Notes: generated from the sequence alone by a model not told the origin. A stretch of DNA of 44,092 nucleotides from Flavobacteriales bacterium (GCA_020437755.1 JAGQVX010000012.1:1-44092); one strand, 5' to 3'. Shown: positions 7,058 through 15,035, counted from the first letter of the stretch. A program made the numbers and translations.

Positions 7058-9058
7058 ATGTGGTTCAATGCTCCCCTTTTTCGTCTGGCCATTCCCCTTT
7101 TCATTGGGTACTATTTGGGCTATAGCCTCAATTCATCGATTTACCATTTGGCCTTGTGCCTGGCGGTAGTCCTATTCCTGTTTGCAAGTATAAAAAGCAA
7201 CTGGAACTACAGCCAGCGGCACCTCACCGGAGTGGTTTTACTCGTGGCAAGCGCATGTCTTGGATTATTTGCGGGCAACAGTCTGCGACGGCAAACAGCT
7301 TTACCTCAATCCGGTCCCTTTCAGGTTGAGATTGGCTCAGATGGCCGGGCGAGTGAGCGGTGGACACGCTATGAAGCAACAGCGCGAAACCAGGAAGGCC
7401 AATGTGAATCTGTATGGTGTTACTTGCCTGTGCAGGCGCCACCGCTTAGCAATGGACAGCGCATTTGGATTGATGCCGCAACTGTTCCTTTGACTCCTCC
7501 TGCGGAACGAGGGGCTTTCGATTTTAGAGCTTATTCAGCACAATTCGGTATTTACTCGAGCCTGTTTCACCGAGATTCCGTCATCATCTGGGTAGATTCC
7601 ACAGCACACGTACAACCCGTGCATACCATTCGTTCAGCATTGATGGAAAATCTTCGTTCAGCCATTTCAGGCATACGCCAAATAGGAATTCTCGAAGCAT
7701 TGGTCCTGGGTCAAAAAGATGACCTGCAAGACCACGACCGCACACAGTTTTCACGCGCCGGGGCTATGCACATTCTCGCGGTATCGGGGCTACATGTCGG
7801 GCTGGTATATGGTGTTGTAGTTGGTATTCTCGGTTGGATTCTTCCTCGTCACCGCGCACGATGGCTGCGATTGATCCTCATCTTGCTTGCCATTTGGCTT
7901 TATGCCGGAATAACTTCATTCTCTCCATCCGTGTTGCGAGCCACCATAATGCTCACTTTCATTGAAAGCGGAAATGTTCTGAAACGCAGGATGAATTCGC
8001 TCAATAGTCTGGCTGCCTCAGCCATCACGCTGCTCATCTTTGATATGCGGGCTCCATTATCGCTTGGCTTCCAACTGTCGTACCTGGCCGTATGTGGAAT
8101 CCTGATCCTGTACCCCTGGTTTGAACAACTATGGAAACCGAAAATACGGCCGCTGAGGTGGGCCTGGCAACTGACCGGAGTTTCCCTCGCTGCCCAATTG
8201 TTTACCCTGCCCATAAGCCTTCACTATTTCGGGTTTTTTCCGGTGTATGGGATTGTGGGAAACCTGGTAATCATTCCTTTAAGCACCCTCTTACTTTATT
8301 CAGGTCTGGCCCTGGCATTGGCTTCTGATGTACCGTTTTTGGGAGGCATCCTGGCGTGGTGCACTGAAAAGCTCTGTGCCGGACTGCTGTATGTCATCGA
8401 CTTTATTGCCTCTTTGCCTAATGCCGCATTGCCTTTATCCCATTTACCAATGCGGGAGGCTATTGTATTGCTTAGTGTAGTTGTGCTAATAACGATTTGG
8501 CTAAGAACCGCTGTGCGAGGATGGGTTTTGATGGGGCTTGCAATGGTTGCTATAATGTGCAGTTTTCAGATTGAATCCTTGATAAAATCACACAACGATA
8601 GGATTATCGTACACTCCCAGACCAAAGAATTGTGCATCTCCTTACTGGGTGGTTCTACTCCCGTATTGATTCGAAATGACATCTGGTCGGAAGTGGATTC
8701 CAATGTGGTAGATGCTTGCTGGCACCATCTGTACTACAATGTAAATGATGCCCGGGAATTAATGCTGGACTTGAAAGGAAAGATGTTGAAAATCGATGGT
8801 ATGCACTTGCAAGTTGGGCTACCGGAAGAGCTTCTGGAAATATCTTCTCAGGTGAGTTTCTTTTTTCCGGGAAAGGACGACCATCCGGATTCGGAGGAGA
8901 TTCCCTGGACAACCATTATCGTTTTGGGCAAACATTTAAGCTTTCAGCAGCGAAAGCGATGGGGTGAAAAGCAAAACACCCGCTATATGCAGGTGTGGGA
9001 TCTCAAACAATGGGGTGCGCTCGAGTGGACTAACTTTGGTGAAGTAGCTGAAGAATGA
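7058..9058 (+). CDS. comEC: ComEC/Rec2-family DNA-uptake channel protein
   Basis: Polytopic inner-membrane protein thought to carry single-stranded DNA into the cytoplasm during natural transformation. ATG 7058 (MWFNAPLFRLAIPLFIGYYL) is preferred over in-frame TTG 7037. An N-terminal DUF4131-type region is followed by the competence domain with EALVLGQKDDLQ and AGAMHILAVSGLHVGLVYG, then PSVLRATIMLTF and a run of transmembrane helices to about residue 500. The C-terminal 160 residues are soluble, but the metallo-beta-lactamase-like domain of Bacillus ComEC, with its HxHxDH motif, is absent; the shorter form is common in Bacteroidota. The gene contains a copy of the interspersed word (7670-7683). 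Its 3' end overlaps the convergent gene at 9030. Confidence 0.92.
   Translation: MWFNAPLFRLAIPLFIGYYLGYSLNSSIYHLALCLAVVLFLFASIKSNWNYSQRHLTGVVLLVASACLGLFAGNSLRRQTALPQSGPFQVEIGSDGRASERWTRYEATARNQEGQCESVWCYLPVQAPPLSNGQRIWIDAATVPLTPPAERGAFDFRAYSAQFGIYSSLFHRDSVIIWVDSTAHVQPVHTIRSALMENLRSAISGIRQIGILEALVLGQKDDLQDHDRTQFSRAGAMHILAVSGLHVGLVYGVVVGILGWILPRHRARWLRLILILLAIWLYAGITSFSPSVLRATIMLTFIESGNVLKRRMNSLNSLAASAITLLIFDMRAPLSLGFQLSYLAVCGILILYPWFEQLWKPKIRPLRWAWQLTGVSLAAQLFTLPISLHYFGFFPVYGIVGNLVIIPLSTLLLYSGLALALASDVPFLGGILAWCTEKLCAGLLYVIDFIASLPNAALPLSHLPMREAIVLLSVVVLITIWLRTAVRGWVLMGLAMVAIMCSFQIESLIKSHNDRIIVHSQTKELCISLLGGSTPVLIRNDIWSEVDSNVVDACWHHLYYNVNDARELMLDLKGKMLKIDGMHLQVGLPEELLEISSQVSFFFPGKDDHPDSEEIPWTTIIVLGKHLSFQQRKRWGEKQNTRYMQVWDLKQWGALEWTNFGEVAEE
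7670..7683 (+). repeat. Interspersed word GGCATNCGCCAAAT, N=A
   Basis: Extended match TTTCAGGCATACGCCAAAT from 7665. It lies inside comEC, read as GIRQI, a different register from the copy at 4928. Confidence 0.8.
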
Positions 9059-9293
9059 GGGTATCAACATAGACCTCAAACTTCTTAATCTCCGGAATGG
9101 GAACTATTCGATCCACACGATTATTGTTTCGCGAATAGGTCGCTTCTACATAGAAGTCATCCACATGAAATATACAGATGATATCACCGGCATCAATCAC
9201 TCGTTGGCTCAGGCATACTCCTTTGTCCCAGAGGTAGTTTGTTTTCTCATCCAAAGGGAGGTGATCAAAATTTTTAATCGTCATTTTAGGCAT
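9030..9293 (-). CDS. Small conserved hypothetical protein
   Basis: Encodes 87 aa from ATG 9293 (MPKMTIKNFDHLPLDEKTNY). The regular composition, alternating beta-strand pattern (GDIICIFHVDDFYVEATYS) and Asn/Arg-rich turn suggest a small compact cytosolic protein of the kind found in many Bacteroidota genomes. There is no signal peptide and no catalytic motif. It converges on comEC and overlaps its last 29 nt. The adjacent receiver-domain gene at 9388 is on the same strand, 94 nt upstream, so the two could be co-transcribed. Function unknown. Confidence 0.7.
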   Translation of the reverse strand: MPKMTIKNFDHLPLDEKTNYLWDKGVCLSQRVIDAGDIICIFHVDDFYVEATYSRNNNRVDRIVPIPEIKKFEVYVDTLILQLLHQS

Positions 9294-9387
9294 TGCAACA
9301 GTTTATCAGTGTTTACTCGCCACAATCTCCAGCACGGTTACCAAGCCTGATTACGAGACTTTTAACTCAGGGTTTCAATTTGCCTAA

Positions 9388-9765
9388 TTAAGCCACAACG
9401 CGATAGTACTTATACAGGATGTTGTCAACAATGTGTGGTAGATTTATGAAATCCTTCCTTTTGCTAATCAACTGTACGGCTCCACTATGTTTTGATTCCT
9501 CGAGTGTTGTACGATCATCTTTAGAACTCAGGAATGCCAGGGGCATAGTGATATGGCACTTTTGCATGACTTTCAGCATATCGAAACCACTTAAACCCGG
9601 CATGTCGGTTTCCGACAAGATCAGGTCGTAGTGGGATATGGCTAACTTGTCGAGCGCGTCTTTTGAACTGTTTGTGACCTCAACGGTATAACCGTAATTC
9701 TCAAGGAACTTTTTGGTTAGGGAGAGCGTGATTTCGTCGTGGTCTACTGCCAGAATACGTTTCAT
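9388..9765 (-). CDS. Atypical response-regulator receiver protein (no phosphoacceptor Asp)
   Basis: Single-domain CheY-like protein of 125 aa with no output domain. The fold signatures are clear: ILAVDHDEITL, HYDLILSETDMPGLSGFD, LAFLSSKDD and the Lys of QLISKRKDF (Lys102). The residue aligned to CheY Asp57 is Glu52 (LILS-E-TDMP), and the second pocket acid (CheY Asp13) is His9. Asp8 and the Ser/Thr and Lys switch residues are kept. It probably cannot be phosphorylated in the usual way, and the Glu could mimic the active state. No kinase gene is adjacent. HMG-CoA lyase is transcribed divergently from a 123-nt gap. Confidence 0.9.
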   Translation of the reverse strand: MKRILAVDHDEITLSLTKKFLENYGYTVEVTNSSKDALDKLAISHYDLILSETDMPGLSGFDMLKVMQKCHITMPLAFLSSKDDRTTLEESKHSGAVQLISKRKDFINLPHIVDNILYKYYRVVA

Positions 9766-9888
9766 GATTCAATCATTGGTTTCTCAAAAGTATTCCCGTC
9801 GCATGCATTAAGGTGTAAGAGTGACTTCGCAACACCATGTAGGATTTCTCCTACGAAAACCTCGATCTTTGTGCACAAATCCGCATGT

Positions 9889-10740
9889 ATGAAAATCATC
9901 GAATGTCCCAGGGACGCCATGCAGGGCTTGCATGAGTTTATTCCTACCGCTATAAAAGCCCGATATATTAATCAGTTGCTGGAGGTTGGTTTTGACACGA
10001 TCGATTTTGGCAGTTTTGTGTCTCCAAAGGCGATTCCGCAAATGAAGGATACTGCAGAGGTGTTGGAAATGCTGGATTTAAGTACGACGAAAAGCAAACT
10101 CCTCGCCATTGTGGCTAATCCACGAGGGGCTGCAGATGCCTGCAGTTTTGAAGAGATCAACTATTTGGGATATCCGTTCTCGATATCCGAACAGTTTCAA
10201 CAACGAAACACCAATGCTACACTGGAAGAGTCCTTGGCGCGAGTTGAAGAAATTCAATCCATGTGTTTGAAACATGGGAAAGAATTGGTCATTTACATTT
10301 CTATGGCTTTTGGGAATCCTTACGGTGAGCATTGGCATCCCGACATCGCGGCGGAATGGACACGCAGGCTGGCTGAAGAGCTTGATATTCGGATAATCGC
10401 ATTGAGTGATACTATTGGTAGTTCAGAACCTGAGACGATTCGACCACTATTTTCAACCTTGGTGCCTGAATTCAGCCAGGTTGAGTTTGGAGCGCACTTT
10501 CACACGTCACCACATAATTGGGAAGAGAAAATCCGATCTGCTTATGATGCGGGATGTCGGCGATTTGATGGGGCTATAAAAGGATTTGGCGGATGCCCGA
10601 TGGCACAAGACGAACTTACCGGAAACATGCCTACGGAGAACATGCTTACATTTTTCGCCAATGAAGGTCTTGAGTTGGGATTCAACGAGGAAGCGATGCT
10701 CGAATCGCTGCGCATGGCTGCGGAAGTTTTCCCCCTCTGA
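9889..10740 (+). CDS. Hydroxymethylglutaryl-CoA lyase
   Basis: Cleaves HMG-CoA to acetoacetate and acetyl-CoA, the last step of leucine degradation. The protein has 283 aa from ATG 9889 (MKIIECPRDAMQG). The open frame runs further up to 9739, but that part overlaps the divergent receiver gene and shows no homology-like content. It is a TIM-barrel with PRD (Arg8, Asp9), the metal-binding pair AHFHT (His203, His205) and the catalytic loop GFGGCPMAQDELTGNMPTE (Cys236), the HMG-CoA lyase signature with CPMA for CPYA. A crotonase-family gene at 3447 may supply the preceding hydratase step, but it is not linked. A possible GATCTTTG -7 element lies about 20 nt upstream. Confidence 0.93.
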   Translation: MKIIECPRDAMQGLHEFIPTAIKARYINQLLEVGFDTIDFGSFVSPKAIPQMKDTAEVLEMLDLSTTKSKLLAIVANPRGAADACSFEEINYLGYPFSISEQFQQRNTNATLEESLARVEEIQSMCLKHGKELVIYISMAFGNPYGEHWHPDIAAEWTRRLAEELDIRIIALSDTIGSSEPETIRPLFSTLVPEFSQVEFGAHFHTSPHNWEEKIRSAYDAGCRRFDGAIKGFGGCPMAQDELTGNMPTENMLTFFANEGLELGFNEEAMLESLRMAAEVFPL

Positions 10741-10911
10741 ACTCAGTTCAGACAGTGATTGAAAACTTTAAAACCATACTTTTTCCGATAGAGTTGGATT
10801 GACTCGAACTTCTTGACGTTGATCCTGATTTTGCATCGTTTCACGATAGTGGAGTTTTGGTTTGGGGGGAAATGCGTTTTGCCCGACCCAAGGGGTTACT
10901 CCATTCTACGG

Positions 10912-10944
10912 AAATAAAAAAGGGAGGTTTCATTTCCTCCCTTT
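10912..10944 (-). terminator. Intrinsic terminator for the minus-strand GRAM/small-ORF unit
   Basis: AAAGGGAGG (10919-10927) pairs perfectly with CCTCCCTTT (10936-10944) around an 8-nt loop. On the minus strand it is followed by a T-run, broken by one A. It starts 6 nt after the stop of the small ORF. The rest of 10741-10911 shows no gene or other structure that I can support. Confidence 0.9.
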
Positions 10945-10950
10945 AAAGTC

Positions 10951-11055
10951 TTAATTCAGGTAATGCGCAAAGATTAGGATGCGCTTACAATTCTTTTTCT
11001 TGATGAAGATAAACTCCACCTTCTCGTTGACTAATTTGGTCTTAAACGTCTTCAT
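10951..11055 (-). CDS. Putative 34-residue basic small protein
   Basis: ATG 11055 starts a frame of 34 codons (MKTFKTKLVNEKVEFIFIKK, then KNCKRILIFAHYLN). Lysine-rich with alternating hydrophobic residues, no signal peptide. What supports it is position: an intrinsic terminator begins within 10 nt of its stop codon, and it is 101 nt downstream of the GRAM gene on the same strand, so it ends a transcript. I do not recognise the family. The stretch could instead be a non-coding 3' region. Confidence 0.45.
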   Translation of the reverse strand: MKTFKTKLVNEKVEFIFIKKKNCKRILIFAHYLN

Positions 11056-11156
11056 GATAGCAGTTATAAGCAATTAAAGCTGGTTAGTAAAACCTGCATA
11101 CTGGTCAGGCATGCAGCACATATTTAAAGCAAAGCAATTTCGTCTTTAAGCTTCGA

Positions 11157-11483
11157 CTATGCCATGCCAGCCTTTCGGCAGACTCCGGCATTTTCGAGGC
11201 GGGTTTTCCATTCCTGACGATTATCGACTACAAAAGAGATCATCGAACCGTCGGAAAGCATCAACATCAAACCATTCGGAGAAATGTTGAGGGTTTTGAA
11301 GAAATTCACCTCATCAATTGTTGCTAAGGGAACTTCAATCAGACTTAAAGATTGGTGATTTTTGTTGGGATAAAAATACAACCGTCGTGTGGTAAGGATC
11401 ATTTTACCACCTACGGCAACGAATTGGTGGAAATAGCTTCCCCCCTCTTCGCAGATGAGTTTTTCATCACTTCTCAGGTCCAT
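11157..11483 (-). CDS. GRAM (PH-like) domain protein
   Basis: Protein of 108 aa that is almost entirely one GRAM/PH-like domain: EKLICEEGGSYFHQFVAVGG, KMILTTRRLYFYPNK, SLIEVPLATIDEVNFFKTL and LSDGSMISFVVDNRQEW. This follows the canonical order of a Gly-x-LYLT-RL-F core, the I-EI-V strand and the DG--F-V---W helix. The family in bacteria is thought to bind lipids or act as a stress-related scaffold; the ligand is unknown. No transmembrane segment. ATG 11483 gives the full domain. A 34-codon ORF and a terminator lie downstream. Confidence 0.82.
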   Translation of the reverse strand: MDLRSDEKLICEEGGSYFHQFVAVGGKMILTTRRLYFYPNKNHQSLSLIEVPLATIDEVNFFKTLNISPNGLMLMLSDGSMISFVVDNRQEWKTRLENAGVCRKAGMA

Positions 11484-11604
11484 CTTTAAGCAAAACGCAC
11501 CCCTAATTTACGAAAATATTCACAATGTTCGTCAACAGGTGTTGAAAACATAATATGTGATCCGCACATTTCGAGACCATTAATCCCTGCAGAAGTCATG
11601 AAAA

Positions 11605-11627
11605 AAGGGGCATTGAATGCCCCTTTC
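11605..11627 (-). terminator. Intrinsic terminator of the peroxiredoxin gene
   Basis: AAAGGGGCAT (11605-11614) pairs perfectly with ATGCCCCTTT (11618-11627) around a 3-nt loop. A minus-strand T-run (11602-11607 in plus-strand A) follows. It is 25 nt after the stop codon. Confidence 0.92.
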
Positions 11628-11651
11628 CATATGCTCTATCTACAATCTTTC

Positions 11652-12284
11652 TTAATGTGTAGCAAGGTAATCGGCAACACCGCTGTGGGTTGCAGCCATA
11701 CCATCTTTTCCTTTGTTCCAGTTGGCGGGACAAACTTCACCGTTTTCTTCCGTAAACTGCAAAGCGTCTACCATACGGATTGCTTCGTCTACGTTACGTC
11801 CCAATGGGAAGTTGTTTACGATTTGGTGCTGAACAACACCATCCCGATCGATGAGGAACAAGCCTCGGTAGGCGATCATTGGGCCATTGGCAGCAAGACG
11901 ACCTTCTTCATCGTACCCATATTCACCCGCGAGCACTCCAAAAGCGTCAGAGATGGTTTTGTTGGTATCCGCAACAATTGGATATGTTACACCTTTGATA
12001 CCACCTTGCTCTTTCGACATTTGCAACCAACCCCAGTGAGATTCTTCTGTATCTGTTGAACAAGCCACAACTGCACAACCACGGCTTTCAAATTCTGCTA
12101 ACTTCTCCTGGAAGGCATGCAATTCTGTTGGACACACAAATGTGAAATCCTTTGGATAGAAGAAAAACAACACGTGTTTCTCACCCAAGTATTGATTTAA
12201 AGAGAAATCCTCAACAATCTGATTTCCGTTTACTACTGCTCCGCTTTCAAACAAGGGGGCCTTTTTTCCTACAAGTACAGACAT
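11652..12284 (-). CDS. Typical 2-Cys peroxiredoxin (AhpC/Prx1 type)
   Basis: Thiol peroxidase of 210 aa that reduces H2O2 and organic peroxides. ATG 12284 (MSVLVGKKAPLFESGAVV) fits the family N-terminus; the extra 21 codons up to 12347 cross the predicted promoter and are not used. The peroxidatic Cys sits in FYPKDFTFVCPTELHAF and the resolving Cys in NGEVCPANW, so it is a typical 2-Cys enzyme working as a dimer. The C-terminal tail after the resolving Cys (HSGVADYLATH) is long, as in Prx1-type enzymes sensitive to overoxidation. Monocistronic, with its own promoter-like element and terminator. No ahpF is adjacent, so the reductant is likely thioredoxin. Confidence 0.96.
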   Translation of the reverse strand: MSVLVGKKAPLFESGAVVNGNQIVEDFSLNQYLGEKHVLFFFYPKDFTFVCPTELHAFQEKLAEFESRGCAVVACSTDTEESHWGWLQMSKEQGGIKGVTYPIVADTNKTISDAFGVLAGEYGYDEEGRLAANGPMIAYRGLFLIDRDGVVQHQIVNNFPLGRNVDEAIRMVDALQFTEENGEVCPANWNKGKDGMAATHSGVADYLATH

Positions 12285-12325
12285 TTCAACTATTTTTTTA
12301 TGGGTTACCTTCCTGAATTCGGGCG

Positions 12326-12333
12326 CAAATTTA
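12326..12333 (-). promoter_or_regulatory. Possible -7 element of the peroxiredoxin gene
   Basis: Minus strand reads TAAATTTGC, matching the Bacteroidota -7 consensus TAnnTTTG, about 42 nt before ATG 12284. No well-placed -33 element seen. Confidence 0.45.
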
Positions 12334-12430
12334 GGACTAAAACCCAAATAATCATGAGAAGTTCATGACATCAACATATTTTAAGAAACAGAGCTGGAGT
12401 CGGCCGAAAAGCTGAGGGTTGTGGATGAGC

Positions 12431-13153
12431 TTAACCCGTGAAATAAGCCAACGCTAGGCCCAGTAGAATGGTCACGAATTTCGCAGAATTGAAACGATGA
12501 CCTTCAGAGGATTCGAAGATAATAGTAGTGCTCACATGCAACAATATCCCGATGAGGAGGGCATTGGCCATATATGGTAGTTCACTTATTATACCTACTT
12601 CAGCCATCGCCAGGAGTTTGTAAACAAGCGCACCTGCGGGCGAAGCGAAAGCAAAAATCCCCAATAGTGTAAACGACTTCAATTTGCTAAATCCGGCGGC
12701 TACCATCATACCTGATAACACAAGAGCTACTGGAACTTTATGCAAGAGAATTCCCAAGAGCAGCGAATGGTTGTGCCCGTGATCATGCCCTCCAAAAGGC
12801 ATCCCTTCGAAAAATGCGTGGATTCCGATACTAATAAGCACTACCATGGGGAAGTGCGAGTGGCCATCGTGTGAATGGGAATGAAAATGTCCATGCTCTA
12901 CCCCACTCGACAAGTACTCGAGAATAATTTGAATCAGAAACCCTCCAATAATCCACAATCCGGGCTTGCTCAGACTGCCCGAAAAGACGTATGGAAACAG
13001 TTGTAGCAGGCAAAGCCCCAGCAGGAAAGCTCCGCTAAAAGCCAGCAATAAGCGACTTTTGCTGTGCAAGCTGCGGCCCGTTCCAACCACCATTCCTCCG
13101 GTGATCATGACTACCGCAAACAACAATAATATATCGGTCCAGGATTGATCCAT
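12431..13153 (-). CDS. ZIP-family divalent metal transporter
   Basis: Inner-membrane transporter of 240 aa for Zn2+ or a related cation. About eight hydrophobic helices are visible. The His-rich loop EHGHFHSHSHDGHSH (about residues 86-100) is a typical ZIP metal-binding loop. The metal-site helices are IGIHAFFEGMPFG and LLHKVPVALVLS, corresponding to the HNF-DG and HE-PH motifs, with Lys in the second where most ZIPs have Glu. A second His cluster GGHDHGHNH lies between them. Its ATG overlaps the stop of the upstream methyltransferase by one base (TAATG), so translation is probably coupled. Confidence 0.9.
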   Translation of the reverse strand: MDQSWTDILLLFAVVMITGGMVVGTGRSLHSKSRLLLAFSGAFLLGLCLLQLFPYVFSGSLSKPGLWIIGGFLIQIILEYLSSGVEHGHFHSHSHDGHSHFPMVVLISIGIHAFFEGMPFGGHDHGHNHSLLLGILLHKVPVALVLSGMMVAAGFSKLKSFTLLGIFAFASPAGALVYKLLAMAEVGIISELPYMANALLIGILLHVSTTIIFESSEGHRFNSAKFVTILLGLALAYFTG

Positions 13154-13890
13154 TAGTTCTTTTCTGCCACGATAATCATTCGTGGACTATTTTGATTGAA
13201 AGCATTCAGTTCGTAATCCCCAAAACACTCTTTGGGTTGAAGGCCGGCTTGAATCATCATGGCTTCAACATCCTCGCGGGAAAACAACTGAACCTTTTCT
13301 TCATGTACTTCCCTATGATTTCCATCCACCACTTCGATTCGCTTGCAAATATGGCGATTTCGCACTTCTCTACGTATGTGGAATTCAACTCCCTCTCGTA
13401 CAATATATTCTTTGGGAATAAGATTTGAGACAACTTGTGTCGCATTGAAATAGTCCAGAACAAAAATTCCGTCTTTGAATAAATGTCGGGCAACGCACCC
13501 CAATGCCTTTGCATTCTCAGCCACGTCATCAAAGTAGCCAAAGCTCGTAAAGAGATTCATGACCATTCCGAAACGGCGTCCCAAGTCAAACGAGCGCATG
13601 TCCCCGACTTCATATTGAATTCCCGGCGACTGCTGGCGCGCCATTGCGATGCTCTCTTCAGACAAGTCCATTCCGGTTACCTGATAGCCAAGTGCAGTTA
13701 CACTTCGGGTATGTCTGCCCGACCCACAAGCCAGATCCAGGATTTGTACGTCTTCGCTCACCTCCAGATGGTTCAGTAGCTTACGAATAAATGCCAATGC
13801 CTCCTGGTCGTTGCGATTGCAATACAAGATGTGGTAGTAGCGTGAATCAAACCACTGAGCAAACCAATCACCTGATGAATTTATTGACAT
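13153..13890 (-). CDS. Class I SAM-dependent methyltransferase
   Basis: Cytosolic methyltransferase of 245 aa from ATG 13890 (MSINSSGDWFAQWFDSRYYH); the frame extends 12 codons to TTG 13926 with no support. Rossmann motif I is ILDLACGSGRHT, motif II VTGMDLSEESIAMAR, and VGDMRSFDL follows. The N-terminal WFDSRYYHILYCNRND is shared with small-molecule methyltransferases of Bacteroidota. The substrate is unknown. It is first in a two-gene unit with the ZIP transporter and overlaps it by one nucleotide. A metal-related role is only suggested by that linkage. Confidence 0.88.
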   Translation of the reverse strand: MSINSSGDWFAQWFDSRYYHILYCNRNDQEALAFIRKLLNHLEVSEDVQILDLACGSGRHTRSVTALGYQVTGMDLSEESIAMARQQSPGIQYEVGDMRSFDLGRRFGMVMNLFTSFGYFDDVAENAKALGCVARHLFKDGIFVLDYFNATQVVSNLIPKEYIVREGVEFHIRREVRNRHICKRIEVVDGNHREVHEEKVQLFSREDVEAMMIQAGLQPKECFGDYELNAFNQNSPRMIIVAEKN

Positions 13891-13943
13891 TGTTCTGAGA
13901 ATTATCCTACACGTTTCAGATAGCAATATTAGAAATTGATTTT

Positions 13944-13951
13944 TAACTTTG
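13944..13951 (+). promoter_or_regulatory. Possible -7 element for the SiaB/SiaC unit
   Basis: TAACTTTG exactly matches TAnnTTTG. It lies about 96 nt upstream of the proposed TTG start at 14047. No convincing -33 element. Confidence 0.35.
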
Positions 13952-14046
13952 GCCGAGTTCTTAACCTGACCTCCTTAGTACTTAGCGTAAATTCGGGCTC
14001 GTTCCCGAAGTTTTGAAAACGAGTGTAAACTAACTGTGCTTCAGGT

Positions 14047-14604
14047 TTGGAAGAAAGATTTGACATATTCGACTTTTATGACAATTTGAGGAGACATAAG
14101 GTGATGTTACTCTTCAAAGGAGAGCTTACCGAAGACTTGATCAACTCAATTCTCCACGCCATTGAATTAAAGCTTACGGATAGCGATGCCAATTTGAAAA
14201 TCCGCAAGAAGGTGTTCAATATACTCGTAGAATGCCTTCAAAATCTGTATCATCATACCGAAATGAATTCAGATCAGGAACAGCAGAGTAAAGAAGTTCC
14301 TTCAGGAATGGTTATTGTGGCAAACGACGACGACGGCTATTCAATCATGACGGGAAACTTTATCACCAATGATTCCGTAAGCAGTCTGAAAACCAAGCTC
14401 GAGTATATCAACAAACTTGATCGCGAAGACCTGAAAAAGATGTATCAGAACGTACTCAATAATGGTGAAATGACGCTCAAGGGAGGTGGAAGCCTCGGAC
14501 TCATTGAAATCGCACGCAAGTCTGGAAAGAAGTTGGAATACGGCTTTGCTCCAATAGACAACATGAATAATTTTTTCAGCCTCAACGTAAAAGTGAACCA
14601 CTGA
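14047..14604 (+). CDS. SiaB-family protein kinase (DUF6272)
   Basis: Protein of 185 aa with the GHKL-type ATP-binding fold of SiaB, the kinase that phosphorylates SiaC in Pseudomonas aeruginosa. Visible are the N-terminal FKGELTEDLINSIL, the N-box-like NILVECLQNLYHH and the Gly-rich lid GGGSLGLIEIARKSG. The frame is closed by TAA 14026-14028, so TTG 14047 (MEERFDIFDFYDNL) is the earliest reasonable start and gives the family N-terminus. The siaC-like gene follows after one nucleotide. The phosphatase SiaA and the cyclase SiaD are not in the window, so the output in this organism is open. Confidence 0.87.
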   Translation: MEERFDIFDFYDNLRRHKVMLLFKGELTEDLINSILHAIELKLTDSDANLKIRKKVFNILVECLQNLYHHTEMNSDQEQQSKEVPSGMVIVANDDDGYSIMTGNFITNDSVSSLKTKLEYINKLDREDLKKMYQNVLNNGEMTLKGGGSLGLIEIARKSGKKLEYGFAPIDNMNNFFSLNVKVNH

Positions 14605-14605
14605 C

Positions 14606-14980
14606 ATGGAAGACATCAGAATAGAGGGAACACCTAAAACACCTACGGTGAACTTCATTAAAGCAGAAGGAATTCTTGAGATCAAAGGTCGATCAATTCC
14701 TGAGAATTCAATTGAATTCTACAAACCACTGATCGATTGGATTGAAGATTATGCGCGTACACCGCACAATGCAACCAATGTCAACATTCAGTTGGAATAC
14801 TTTAATACGAGCTCATCCAAATGTATATTGGATCTGTTCAAGAAATTGGAAGCGATCAACAACTCGATTACCATTAACTGGTACTACGAAGAAGACGATG
14901 AAGATATGCTCGAAGCAGGAGAGGATTATGATGCCATCATCAATATTCCTTTCAAAATGATCGAGATTGAAGAAATATAA
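14606..14980 (+). CDS. SiaC-family regulatory phosphoprotein (DUF1987)
   Basis: Protein of 124 aa with the complete DUF1987 pattern: IEGTPKTPTVNF, GILEIKGRSIPENSIEFY, then IQLEYFNTSSSKCILDLF and a C-terminal acidic helix (YYEEDDEDMLEAG). In P. aeruginosa SiaC the residue phosphorylated by SiaB is Thr68. Thr68 is found here at the same number, in FNTSSSK. In that species unphosphorylated SiaC activates the diguanylate cyclase SiaD. The partner here is not encoded nearby. Coupled to the upstream siaB-like gene by a one-nucleotide gap. Confidence 0.9.
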   Translation: MEDIRIEGTPKTPTVNFIKAEGILEIKGRSIPENSIEFYKPLIDWIEDYARTPHNATNVNIQLEYFNTSSSKCILDLFKKLEAINNSITINWYYEEDDEDMLEAGEDYDAIINIPFKMIEIEEI

Positions 14981-15003
14981 GACTTCACAAGTCTGGAAAA
15001 CAG

Positions 15004-15035
15004 AAAAAGGCCGTGAACATCACGGTCTTTTTTTA
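15004..15035 (+). terminator. Intrinsic terminator of the SiaB/SiaC unit
   Basis: GGCCGTG (15009-15015) pairs with CACGGTC (15021-15027), including one G-T pair, around AACAT. The stem is extended by A/T pairs and followed by an eight-base T-run. Confidence 0.92.

Noticed and set aside
2636..9218. TCAGGCATAC at 2636-2645 and 9209-9218 as further copies of the interspersed word
   Set aside because: Only the left half matches and the CGCCAAAT half is missing, so they were not counted.
9739..9888. N-terminal extension of HMG-CoA lyase
   Set aside because: The extra codons overlap the divergent receiver gene and its upstream region, and the family N-terminus starts at ATG 9889.
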